A stretch of 64,000 bases of DNA from Dactylis glomerata. Taxonomy: Eukaryota; Streptophyta; Magnoliopsida; Poales; Poaceae. Below, piece after piece: positions 13,134-23,128 of the stretch; within the stretch, counting starts at the first letter, position 1, and each line of letters starts with the position of its first letter. A program made the position numbers and the translations under genes. The notes beneath the pieces are model-generated. The model did no database searches, was not told where the DNA came from, and saw only the letters and a list, made by a program, of their open reading frames with translations. The stretch spans positions 8,771,318 through 8,835,317 of the forward strand of contig QXEO01000382.1 of assembly GCA_007115705.1 (NCBI GenBank), in the 5' to 3' direction.

Positions 13134-14500
13134 GGCGGCGGCGGCGGCTGGGGTTGTTCGGTTCTCGCGGCGGCGGCGTTGGGAGGAGGAGCAGGAGAGT
13201 GAGAGGGCAGGCGGCGGCGGCGGCAGCGGGGACTGGGAGGAGTGGAGAGTGAGGGGTGGAGGAGGAGGCGTCCATGGATTTGCCTTTGTCCGCCATTACT
13301 TTCCCCTTTTGGCGCGTACGGTCTGGTCCCGTGTGAGCGCGTGGACGCGGGCGGGTCGTCGGAAGCGTCCCGTCTCGTCTCCCGTGCGCCGTCCGTCCGT
13401 CTGCCGTGGCGGGCAGGCCGACTCGTGCCGTGGCAGGGAGGTCGGCGAGGTGACGATGGAGGTGGACGGACGGACGGACGGATGGATAGTGCCGGTCGTC
13501 GTTGGCGGGGGCAGTTGCGTCGCGGTTTCTGGTTGGTGTAGTGGGCTGCATTTGACGGCAGCACAGTGGCTCCGACCCGGCGCCAGCCACCGGCGGGAAC
13601 CTTCCTCCGTCGCATCCCTCTTTCCACGCGCTCCACCGAGCTCCGGCGACGTCGCGGTCCGTGGCTTAGCTGAAAATCGAGTCGATAGGGTTATCGTTTA
13701 CGTGTCTTTTGTTTTTGGTTGTCGAGAAAATCCAATCTTTGCTTGCAACCATCTCTAGGCTCTAGACTTTGCATATGGAGGATCTGTAAAACGCGTCTCC
13801 AAAATCTATTGCGATAAACTTCGCACCGCAAAATAGTGGATTCTAAAATAATAGGGTTTAAGCATGAATCCACGATGCATCAATAATATTTAGAAAATAA
13901 ACATATATTATTCAAATAAACAAAAAATGTTTGGTCTGAGTTCATAGCTCATACGATCATGCAAGTATTAGATCAAAACGACTCGGGTCAAACAAGATTG
14001 CCGGAACCACCACCATTGCCGGCATCACCACCACCACAACCACCACCAATAGGTGAAGCTCTTACCCTTCTTCCTTCCAACATCTCGGTTTTTCTTATCT
14101 CCCGTTACTCTTTGGTGAGAGGATCCATTTTATTTGGATTCATCGTCATGACCCAAATCTCCTCTTTTGTCTCCTCGAGCCGGATCTTCTTATCTTCACA
14201 TTCCGCCTTACTCTTCCCATCTTCTCGATTGCAAGCCACTTTCTCATTTTATCTCGCCGCTTCTTGTCGAAGATGCCTTTTCTTCAAGCGTTCTTGCGCC
14301 CATTTTCCTTGGATTTTATTATCTCAATAGATCTTATCCGTTAATCTATCTTGATTGGCTAGTTTCTTCGATCTGTCTTTTTCTCTCTTCCTAGCATCCA
14401 ACCTTCCCTTGTTCCTTCCACCCCCTTGGTCCATCATCACTATCTTCACCATCCAAAGAAATTGTAGCACCTTTTCTTGGTGGAGGAGCCTTTTGGTCCC
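13134..14500. other. CDPK upstream region; no gene recognised
   Basis: 13134-13680 is GC-rich 5' UTR/promoter-like sequence of the CDPK gene. The long overlapping reading frames there are composition artefacts. From 13700 the DNA becomes AT-rich. 13959-14400 holds a Pro-rich open frame and CT-rich low-complexity sequence without a recognisable family. Confidence 0.5.
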
Positions 14501-15192
14501 TGATGACAACAATTATACTTCTTTAATTAAAACTAGTTGGGACTCCAAGCACAGAGTGATATGTTTTCCGCACAAGGGTAACTTGAGGGTTTTTATCAAA
14601 ACTGTTGGGCACAAGGTGGGACACCTTCTTGTCCTTTCAAGGAACCTGCAACAAGAAACAAATGTTTTGTTTCCTTAACTCACCGAAGTGTTTGTCAGGC
14701 ACTCACAGCGTGTAAGCAATACAAGACTTAACTTAATAAAGAAATGAAATAAGGAAAAGTATTTTCGTATTTTCGGATTTAACTATGACTCAAAATAAAA
14801 CAACAAGCAAAGTAGAAGGTTTATCTTATGGCTAAAAGTGGACCAGTGATGACAACAATTCTACTCTTTAAATTTGCCACTTTTTAGGACTCCAATCGCA
14901 GAGTGATGCAACAAGAGAAGTTTACCCACAAGGCCAAGGGTGACTCGAGGGTTTATATCGAACTCTCAAAGAAAATGGTGGTCTTCATCTAGTACTCTTC
15001 AAGCAAACTGTAACAGTCAACAACAGTATTTTGTCCCCAACTAACTTGAGTGGTTGTCAGGCACTCAAAATTTGCAAGTTTAATAAAAAAATAAGCAAAA
15101 CTATTTTGTATTTTTGAATTTAATAATAATTGAAAGTGAACATCAATTAAACTAGAGTAGAGGTTTTTCTTATGGCTAAAAGTGGACCGGGG
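14501..15192 (+). repeat. Diverged 346-bp tandem duplication
   Basis: Two units start at 14501 and 14847. Both open with tgatgacaacaatt, share 'ggactccaa..cagagtgat', 'gagggttt' and 'tgtcaggcactca', and close with ttatggctaaaagtggacc. The units differ by many substitutions and small indels, so the duplication is old. No coding capacity. It could be part of a retroelement non-coding region; the family is unknown. Confidence 0.7.
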
Positions 15193-15615
15193 ATCATGGT
15201 TTCACATAATCTCTCTCTCATAAAAATATCGTGGTAACACAAACGATAAATTAAAAGCATGCAAACATACAAGAAGTCGCTGCTAAGCATAGACATGGGC
15301 ATCATGTTCTAGCATAGAGTTGATGCAACACCACTTCCTAATACTCCTTCAACAAGAAAAAACTTCTTCAAGCCAAATTTAAGAATAAACATAGTATTGT
15401 CTTAAGATCAGTAACATGATGTTAAACACAATTATGCTAACTTTGAGGAAACAAAACCATCATTTCTATCACTGGACGACATAAAAAGCAAAGGCATTCA
15501 AGTATCCCAAGTGAGGTAATCATAAAAAGGTAAAAAATCATGGCATCACCTAGAATTTATGTCACTTTCCTTTGCGAGAAAAATTGGAAAGGGGCCCACG
15601 GTGCAGGAGATAGCT

Positions 15616-15651
15616 CCTACCACGTGAACATAGGGTGGGCCACGTGGTAGG
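15616..15651. repeat. 11-bp perfect inverted repeat made of two G-boxes
   Basis: cctaccacgtg (15616-15626) and cacgtggtagg (15641-15651) are exact inverse copies around a 14-bp spacer. Each arm contains the CACGTG G-box bound by plant bZIP/bHLH factors (known). No gene start lies close on either side, so a regulatory role is only a possibility. Confidence 0.6.
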
Positions 15652-16114
15652 GCCTCTTTTACTCCATGTGGCATTTCTCATTGACTTTTTCTTACGATCT
15701 TTATTTCCTTGAAAAAATTACATCGCAAAAAGAGTGTGTCTGTTGACGTCTGGAAGGTTAATTAACTCAAATATATGCAAAAGCACAGGTTTTCTGTTCT
15801 GCATAGTTAAAACCAAAATAAGGAGGATTGTTTAGAAAATCCCCGGAATCAATGAAAAATAGGTCTAGGACTTCAATAAACTATAAAATATAAATAAATA
15901 TGGTCAAGTAAACTATAAAGCTTATGGATGCATTTTGCATGCATTAGCATCCCTAAGTTTAACTTATGTTCGTCCTCGAGCATAAAGGTGATAAAAAAGT
16001 ACATGAGCTTTGGAGTTTAGTAACTCACAAACAGATACTATACTTACAAGTTATGGAACTGTGTGTATTATTAGCTCTATTCAAAAAACAACAAGTTTTT
16101 AAGCTTTTGTTCCC

Positions 16115-16300
16115 TGTGCATTACCTCCATGGAGTGGTAGAGCATGGAAGAGGCTCTTCGTAGTCGTGTCCCTTAGTGGTGATGCATCCTAAGAGGTCTC
16201 CCCGCCCCCTTCCAGAGCTCCGTGACAAGGTTGACATGGTGGCGTCCAAGAGCTCGACAATTCTACGTTGGCTCTTCCCGTGGTGCATAACAAAATTATC
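16115..16300 (-). pseudogene. Decayed CDPK kinase-exon fragment
   Basis: The + strand sequence aligns with the CDPK first exon near 12548-12760. Shared runs include ccatggagtgg, tccccgccc, cagagctcc.tgac.aggttgac, gtggcgtcc/gtggcggtcc, gagctcgac and the closing gtggtgcat. The order is conserved and the match is on the same strand as the parent gene. Stops and indels destroy the frame, so it is a relic, not a gene. It covers only the region around the HRD loop upstream to the ELCEGGELFD motif. It lies about 3 kb upstream of the intact kinase gene, which suggests a local partial duplication. Confidence 0.8.
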
Positions 16301-16965
16301 ATGGAAATTACGGCAAAAACCAAATAAAAATTATTTTTCAAAGTTCTTTTTAGAAAAATACAATATCTTTAGAAGGTGAGGTTCTTTGAGCATTTAAAAA
16401 TCTAAGTTCGAATCCAAATCCATTTAGGAGGTATGACCAAAGTCGACAATGAATAGTGACAATTGTACAACATCATTGTCCATGCATAATTTTCCCTTTC
16501 CTACCTCCCAAATGAACATGGATCCATTCTTCAAATTGAACATCATTATACTTCATAGAACATGATCTTTCGAACAAACCTTTTTTTTTTTGAATGAGTC
16601 AAACATGCATGGCTTCCGCGGAGTTTTCATTGTGACTGATTTCAGCGGCCAATTTTCCGTTTCCAGTTGGTGCGTGTGGGTTACTGGTTTTTTAGATGAA
16701 CAGGTTACTGGGTTTCATGCAGTACAAAGTAGTAGTACTAGCATAGTCGTTCCAATTCAACCGGTTGTGCCACCGGGCCTGCCAAAACATTCCTCCGCTC
16801 GTTTCCTTTCCACGCTCTCCAATGATCTCTGGCTAGAAACACAAGGCGCTCGCAAACAAGCCAAGAAATCAAAACAAAAAAATCGGACACATGGTGATTT
16901 GGCTCATAGGATTAAATTCACATATTATGAAAAATAATTTTAAAATATCAAAAGATTTGGAAAAA
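16301..16965. other. No gene recognised
   Basis: AT-rich DNA with a short T-run at about 16580. The open frame at 16590-16937 has no recognisable motif. Confidence 0.4.
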
Positions 16966-17180
16966 ATAATTCTGGTGTACATCTCAACATTTTATGTTTA
17001 TTCACAAAATTTTGCATAGAAAATAAATTTTTTGTGGCCTGTGTAAAAAGCCAAAAAATCATGTAAATAGCAATTTTTGAGCATTGAAAACTTTCTTTTT
17101 TACACATGCCACAAATAATATATATTTTTCTTGCAAAACTTTGTGAATGAATATAAAATGTCTAGATGTACATCAATATT
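16966..17180. repeat. Foldback (inverted repeat) element
   Basis: The left arm (about 16966-17052) and right arm (about 17096-17180) are imperfect inverse copies. gatgtacatct, cattttat, ttcacaaa.ttttgca and gtggc.tgtgtaaaaa recur in mirrored order around a loop of about 40 bp. It is AT-rich and non-coding. A related foldback lies at about 30325-30545. It is probably a MITE-like element; no target duplication was identified. Confidence 0.65.
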
Positions 17181-17369
17181 TTTTTTTGAATTTGTAGACA
17201 TTTTAAAATATGTTTCTTGAATAATGGGTGCATCTAGTCCTATAAGCCAAAGTGGAATTCTGCAAAAAATAAATAAATCATACTGCTGACATTTAAATGC
17301 TAAATTTCACTTATCTAAGCATCGATATGTTGAGAACAATGGAAGATCCACATGTGAAAGCGTTGAATT

Positions 17370-17589
17370 TTTTTTTTTTTTGAGAAACACAGTACAAATG
17401 TAGACGTTCACAAATGCATACATACACTCACCCCTAAGAACGCACGCACACACACCCTACCCCTATGAGCACCTCCGAAAGACTGAGCTGGCGGGTCTTG
17501 AAATTAACGAAGTCACCACAGTCGCCTCGCTATCGACGGGAACGTCGCCTCCCACTGAAAGAATATTCCGCCTTAATGAGACACCAAAA
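17370..17589 (-). mobile_element. Short retroposon with poly-A tail (LINE 3' end or SINE)
   Basis: On the minus strand the element ends in an A-run (T-run at 17368-17381 on +). It is flanked by the direct repeat cgttgaatt at 17361-17369 and 17590-17598, a target-site duplication typical of target-primed reverse transcription. The body (about 220 bp) contains the block 'cctacccctatgagcacctcc', common in Triticeae retroposons. No protein is encoded. The aspartic protease duplicate at 21.2 kb lacks the insertion at the corresponding site, so it probably postdates that duplication. Confidence 0.72.
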
Positions 17590-17693
17590 CGTTGAATTAT
17601 TTATCCCTTCCAAATTCGAATACAGACGACCCAAACAACCTCAATTCGCAATCCACGCATACATGGATGACAGTAAACGTGTGTGATCTGTGA

Positions 17694-18978
17694 TCACAGC
17701 GAGCTGCAGTCGGCTGTTTGGAAAGAGAGTTGATCCTTGGCAAGGTCGTAGAGCATGTGTATGTTCTGCAATTGAAAGTTGCCGATGACGCTCAGACCGC
17801 TCGAATTATGCATCACCATGCACGAGGTGGAATCGTCCAGCGGCACCCAGTAGTTCTCCGGGGGTAGCACCATGTCCGCTCCGCCACTGAAGTGGAACAC
17901 CATGGACGGTACTGTCTTCTTCTGCCCCACCGTCACACACAGGTCCATCCTACTGCTAGCGGGTGGCGGCACAAGGCTCCCGTTCAGCTGCCTCTCGAGC
18001 TCCTCTCTCAGGGGTCCGTACGCCTCATGGACCAGAGACGTAACGGGGCTGCCGGAGTCGACAAAGACACCGCCGTCGCCTTTTCCTTTGAGCGCGAACA
18101 CCGCTGGTGGGATGGACAGCCTTGTGTGTCCCACGCTTATCCCGACAAGTGGGACGTAGTAGAATGGGAGGTCTTTGGGGCCTTCCACGAAATGCATAGA
18201 CATCACGGGGCTGCCGCCGCTAAGGCTCGCGGCGGTGCCGACGAAGAGGTGGCTGCTGGCGTTGCTGCGGAGGTAGGGGGTATGACAGTAAGAGAACTTG
18301 GTGGCGCCCGTCTGAGAGACGAGCGACAGGGGGCCACGGCCAAGCCCTATGAGGCCGGAAGACCCGTCGAGGGTCCCCGGGGTGATCATCAGCGTCTTGA
18401 CGCAGCCAAACGTGAGCGTGGCTGAGCCGTTTTCGAAGGTGAAGACCTCGGTGGCGATGGACCCTGAGGCGTCGCCGGCGCCGTAGAAGGCCTCGAAAAT
18501 GCAGCTGCCGTCCTTGGCGCAGAAGTGTTCTTGGGTGGCCAGACACAGGGTGCCGTTGCATGGCACGGGATGAAAGCTGTCCGACTTGGACGCGTTATAG
18601 AGCGGGAGGCCCTGCTTGACGCAGGCGGCAGGCCTGGCAGGTGGAGGAGCACTGCGTCCAGATGAGGTCGCTGCCGGTGTCGATGATGGCCTCGGCGCGC
18701 TGCGGTGGGCTGCCGATCAGGTACTCAGCGATGTACTGGCTGGTGTTCTAGTGCACCGGCGCGCTCACGTCGGTAATGGAGGCCATGCGCTGCCGGGTGC
18801 TGTCCATGGCGCGCTGCACGCGCTCCGCTGCGGTGTAGCTCTCCTTGGCATCAACGTGGGTGAGCTCCATGCGGAACCCTGCGGTACTACAAGTAACTAG
18901 GGTAGCACCGGAGCACAACATAACAACGATGAACACCAAAATTAGGTCCATTGTTTCCCTTGGTTTGGTGCTCCTCAA
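17694..18978 (-). pseudogene. Broken nepenthesin-type aspartic protease, tandem copy 1
   Basis: This is a paralogue of the intact gene at 21347-22645, sharing its N-terminus (MRSTKPRETM), signal peptide, DTGSDL first active-site motif, VDSGSP second active-site motif and C-terminal QTADCSSL. Two lesions are visible. A Trp codon after VSAPVH has become TAG near 18749-18751 (TGG in the intact copy). A one-base frame change sits in the Cys-rich segment near 18625-18640, before the 'CVKQGLP' equivalent. The remaining 290 codons (18566-17694) stay open. The C-terminal lobe is otherwise well conserved, so inactivation looks fairly recent. A shortened product from an internal Met is unlikely to fold, because both lobes are needed for catalysis. 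Confidence 0.88.
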
Positions 18979-19020
18979 GATCGGTATTACCTTAATTTAG
19001 CTGTTTGTAACTTGAGGCCT

Positions 19021-19030
19021 CCATATATAT
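19021..19030 (-). promoter_or_regulatory. TATA-box candidate of aspartic protease copy 1
   Basis: ATATATATGG read on the minus strand, 43-52 bp upstream of the start codon of the broken copy. The same motif lies at the same place upstream of the intact copy, so the promoter was duplicated with the gene. Confidence 0.5.
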
Positions 19031-19479
19031 GCATCAGGATAACATGTGGAAACAAACAAGCTGACGTAATAGAGGATGGTATATTCATGATTTAATACAC
19101 TAGTAGAATCAGAGAGATTGGGACGGACTTCCTTACGGCCGGCAGCATAGACAATATATAGGACAGGTTTAGTACAATTTTCTTATATACGAAAATTCTA
19201 CCATTGTAGATACAGCTAGCAGCTGGCCGCTTCAAACAAAGCGCTTGCAGATGCTCGGATCTCTGATCTCTCACTCTCAGAGTGCCGACCTTTACAAGAA
19301 AGCTAGTATTTTGTCGCCAAATCCTATTGTTTTTTTTTTGTACCGTTGTCCTCGAGGGTTGCTAGTCCATTGTTTGACGCGTTAAACCTGCTGATTTAAC
19401 ATTATGATTTACGATTATAGAAATTACCATGCTTTTCCTTGGTTAGAGAACTTGGAAGATGGGTTACAGAAGTCTGGAC

Positions 19480-21042
19480 ACATACTGGGGGGGGGGGGGG
19501 GCTAGACAGCTTCGAGGTGACGAGCAGCACAAGCTCAAAAGAAGTCTCTCGTTCGCCTGCTTATTCTGACCGTGAAGCCGTCCTCACATGTAAATCCAGA
19601 AACCGTGGGCGAGGCGATTCCTGAGCTTCTCCGCTGGATCGACGAAACGGTATATGGATTTATCCCCGTCGTTCGACGCATCTCCCGATACCTGTTCGCA
19701 AACACGACGTGAGTCATGGCAAAAAAACAAGTCGACGCATCTCTCGATCTCTGAACCTGCATATGCGCAGCTGCTCATTCTTCTCTGAACCCAGCGCTTG
19801 CGCATTCTTCTCTGAACCTTGTTTCCCCTTGAATCACTTTGTTTCAGAGAATAAAGGTGATGATCGTGTAAGCAAGTGCATGTGTGTGTACTTGCTGAAG
19901 TGATTTCGTCCATAAGCTGATAAGGACGGATCTGTGTTTCTAATCTCATCTGCGCTCCATCATTTTGAGGATTATATTGATTTATCTCTTGTTCATTGTA
20001 ATGACACGTCGGTTCTATTATCATTAAACTTTTAATAATTATTTTGATTTATTTATTACTCATTTTACACTAAAAACTACCGTATTGTGGTATCATCACT
20101 TATTTAAGACAAGTATCTAATTTAGGGTTATTATAGACATTTTACAACTTAACACATCAAACAAGCCAAATATTTAGAAGCCCAAAAGAAGTCTCCGGTG
20201 GGATTTCTAGGAGCTTTTCCCCACCACAGTTTCTCCCCACAATTTTCTAGAAGCCGGCTTATGCATAAGTACAAGCCCAAAAAAAGTCGGCCTGATCAAC
20301 CAGACCAATTCCATGGGTAAAGTTTGTTATAGTTCCCAATGTAGTTTTTTCTACATTACCGATAATTAAACAGTGGCGGACAAGGAATTAAAGTATGCCG
20401 GGGAGGACATTTATGTTTGTTGAGTTCAGTTTTTGTCAAATATTTGTAAAACAAATTGAAACATGGGCAAAAGGTTTGCCCCAATCTATTAATTAAGGAG
20501 AAGAGTTTTAACAAAAATGTTCTGACAAAAAGTAAAATACAAGAAACTACTCGCCCGGCATTATTTCACCCTAACGCCTAGCGCCCGCGATAACCCATAA
20601 ACAGGCTTTTAAAATAGGTTGTGCTTGAACTTGAGTCGTACCTAGTGTGGTTAGGGTAGGAGACACACTAACTAGATACTTGTACCTTAGGCGTCCTATA
20701 TAACAAGGAAGCACCACATGCAACAAGCAAGCGTTGCACTGTCCAGTCGTCTAAAAAGAGTCAAAGGAAAATATGAAGAAAAAACATTAAGAAGAGAATC
20801 ATGCAGGAGCCATCTCACACACAAGGTAGATAGATTTCTAAAAAGACCGGTCGCTCCCTACTAGGGATGAATATGGAGCAGAAACTTTTCGAATTTTTCG
20901 CGGAAAAATTGGAAACGAAATGGAAATACAGAAATGGAAACGAAAAGGACACGGAATTTTGCGAAGCGGAATCGGAAATGGAATTTTTTGGTGGATGCAG
21001 TGAAACGGAACAATATTTTCCAACGGAACAGGCGTGGAGGAA
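19480..21042. other. Spacer between protease copies; no gene recognised
   Basis: Contains a 13-base G-run at about 19489-19501 and AT-rich non-coding DNA. A weak match to the LINE-end pattern ('gggcaaaaggtttgcccc..attaattaagg') lies at about 20460-20505. The open frame at 20867-21042 is repeat-like (GA-rich, repeated gaaacgga), not a recognisable gene. Confidence 0.45.
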
Positions 21043-21150
21043 TTTTTTTTTTTTTTTTGAAACGGAGGCAAAAGATATGCCTCGTCCATTAATTAAGAAG
21101 AAGAGAGCCCAGTTAATTACGGAAAACCGGGCAAAAACCGTTACAAACAT
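21043..21150 (-). mobile_element. 5'-truncated LINE 3' end with poly-A tail
   Basis: A run of 16 T at 21043-21058 is followed by gaaacggaggcaaaagata and then ccattaattaagaagaag. Read on the minus strand this is a LINE-like 3' end terminating in poly-A, a pattern very common in Triticeae. The 5' boundary is uncertain and no coding part remains. Confidence 0.6.
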
Positions 21151-21346
21151 TCATAGCTGGCATGGAGGAATTCATCCCCTAATGCGGAAACTGAAACGGA
21201 AAAGCATATGAATGCTAAATTACGAAGTATTGAATTAATCTATCCCTTCCAATGTGCACACGATACAAATCTTTTCAAACAATCTCAATTCGCAATCGAC
21301 TCGTATATAATGTATATGCATGGCAGTAGATGTGGGTGATTTGTGA

Positions 21347-22645
21347 TCAGAGTGAGCTGCAGTCGGCTGTTTGGAAAGAGAGTTGATCCTTGGCAAGGTC
21401 GTAGAGCAGGTGTATGTTCTGCAACTGAAAGTTGCCGATGATGCTCATACCGCCGGATCTGTCCATCACCATGCACGACGTAGAACTGTCCAGCGGCACC
21501 CAGTAGTTCTCTGGTGGCAGCACCATGTCCGCTCCGCCGCCGAAGTGGAAAACCATGGACGGCACTGTCTTCTCCTGCGACACCGCCACACACAGGTCCA
21601 TCCCGCTGCCAGCCGGTGGCGGCACGAGGCTCCCGTTCAGCTGCCTCTCGAGCTCCTCTCTCAGGGGGTCGTACGCCCCAGCGACCAGGGCCGTGGTGGG
21701 GCTGCCGGAGTCGACGAGGACACCGCCGTCGCCGTTTCGTTTGAGAGCGAACACCGCTGGTGGGATGGGCAGCTTTGTTTGTCCCACGCTTATCCCGATC
21801 AGCGGAACGTAGTAGAATGGGTAGTCTTCAGGGCCTTCCACGAAATGCATAGACATCACAGGGCTGCCGCCGGTAAGGCTCGCCGAGGCACCGACGAAGA
21901 GGTGGCTGCTGGCACCGGTAGTGGCGTTGCTGCGGAGGTAAGGGGTGTGGCAGTAAGAGAACTTGGTGGCGTTCGTCTGAGAAACGAGCGACAGGGGGCC
22001 GCGGCCAAGCCCGATGAGGCCGGACGCCCCGTCGAGGGACCCTGGAGTGATCTGCACAGAGTCGACGCAGCCGAACGTGAGCGTCGCCGAGCCGTTCTCG
22101 AAGGTGAAGACCTCGGTGCCGATGGACCCTCTGGCGTCGCCGGCGCCGTAGAAGGCCCCGAAATTGCAGCTGCCGTCCCTGGCGCACGTGTGCTCCTGGT
22201 TGGCCAGGCACAGGGTGTTGTTGCATGACACGGGATGGAAGCTGTCCGAGTTGGACGCGTTATAGAACGGCAGGCCCTGCTTGACGCAGGATCCTTGTCC
22301 TTGGAGGCAGGTGGAGCACTGTGTCCAGATGAGGTCGCTGCCGGTGTCGATGAGGGCCTCGGCGCGCTGCGGTGGGCTGCCGATCTGGTACTCCGCGATG
22401 TACTGGGTGGTGTTCCAGTGGACCGGCGCGCTCACGTCGGCAAGGGAGGCCAGGCGCTGCCGGGTGCTGGCCATGGCGCGCTGCACGCGCTCTGCCGCGG
22501 TGTAGCTCCCCTTGGCATCAACATGGGTGAGCTCCATGCGGAACCCTGCGGTACTACAAGTAACTAGAGTAGCACTGGAGCACAGCACAACGACGATGAA
22601 CACCAAACTTATTTCCATTGTTTCCCTCGGTTTGGTGCTCCTCAC
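21347..22645 (-). CDS. Nepenthesin-type aspartic protease (family A1), intact copy 2
   Basis: A single-exon gene of 432 aa. Hydrophobic residues about 11-30 form a signal peptide for secretion. The mature protein has two lobes: the first catalytic motif DTGSDL (Asp100) with Trp107, and the second VDSGSP (Asp312, in the DSG(S/T) form usual in plant atypical proteases). The Cys-rich insert after the first motif (Cys110, 113, 120, 141, 146, 154, 160) marks the nepenthesin-like subgroup. Several N-x-S/T sites are present. Known role: secreted or vacuolar acid endopeptidase; the substrate is not predictable. The start codon is the first Met and gives a complete signal peptide. A minus-strand TATA candidate lies about 50 bp upstream. 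It arose by tandem duplication with the broken copy at 17694-18978. The end is conserved (QTADCSSL, TGA). Confidence 0.94.
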   Translation of the reverse strand: MRSTKPRETMEISLVFIVVVLCSSATLVTCSTAGFRMELTHVDAKGSYTAAERVQRAMASTRQRLASLADVSAPVHWNTTQYIAEYQIGSPPQRAEALIDTGSDLIWTQCSTCLQGQGSCVKQGLPFYNASNSDSFHPVSCNNTLCLANQEHTCARDGSCNFGAFYGAGDARGSIGTEVFTFENGSATLTFGCVDSVQITPGSLDGASGLIGLGRGPLSLVSQTNATKFSYCHTPYLRSNATTGASSHLFVGASASLTGGSPVMSMHFVEGPEDYPFYYVPLIGISVGQTKLPIPPAVFALKRNGDGGVLVDSGSPTTALVAGAYDPLREELERQLNGSLVPPPAGSGMDLCVAVSQEKTVPSMVFHFGGGADMVLPPENYWVPLDSSTSCMVMDRSGGMSIIGNFQLQNIHLLYDLAKDQLSFQTADCSSL

Positions 22646-22690
22646 AATCGATGTTCCTAGCTTGATTTAGCTATTTGTAACTTGTGGCCT

Positions 22691-22700
22691 CCATATATAT
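22691..22700 (-). promoter_or_regulatory. TATA-box candidate of the intact aspartic protease
   Basis: ATATATATGG on the minus strand, about 46-55 bp upstream of the ATG at 22645. The position is conserved in the broken paralogue, which supports it as the core promoter and implies a short 5' UTR. Confidence 0.55.
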
Positions 22701-23128
22701 GCATCACGATAACAAACAAACTGACGGAGATCGGTGTACTACGGATGATACATTCGTAATTTAATACACTAGTAATCTAGTACTATAAGCAAGTCCCGGG
22801 TGCCGGCCTGAACCAATGGGATTGGGGCGGACTTCCTAACAGCAACATAGGCGTAGTAGGATAGTGGTAGTGTACTACTTTTCCATCTAGGAAATTTCTA
22901 TCATTGTACTAGCAGCTTGTTGCATCGCTTCAAACGAAAGTGCCGGCCTTTACAAGAAGCTTTGATGTTGTCGCCAGATCTTAGTGTTTTTATCTTATCA
23001 TTGTTCTCAAGGGTTGCTAGTCCATTGTATGACCGAATAAACCTCCTGATTTAACATTACGATTTACTATTATAGAATGGGGAATTCACTATGCCCTTTC
23101 TTGGGAAGAGAACTTGGAAGATGGGTTA

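Noticed and set aside
12428..13758. Several long overlapping open frames (up to 402 codons) on both strands over the CDPK first exon
   Set aside because: They are shadows caused by the very high GC content. Only the frame with the kinase motifs continues across spliced exons.
21371..22228. 285-codon + strand frame opposite the intact aspartic protease
   Set aside because: Antisense of a GC-rich gene; the protease frame carries all conserved residues.
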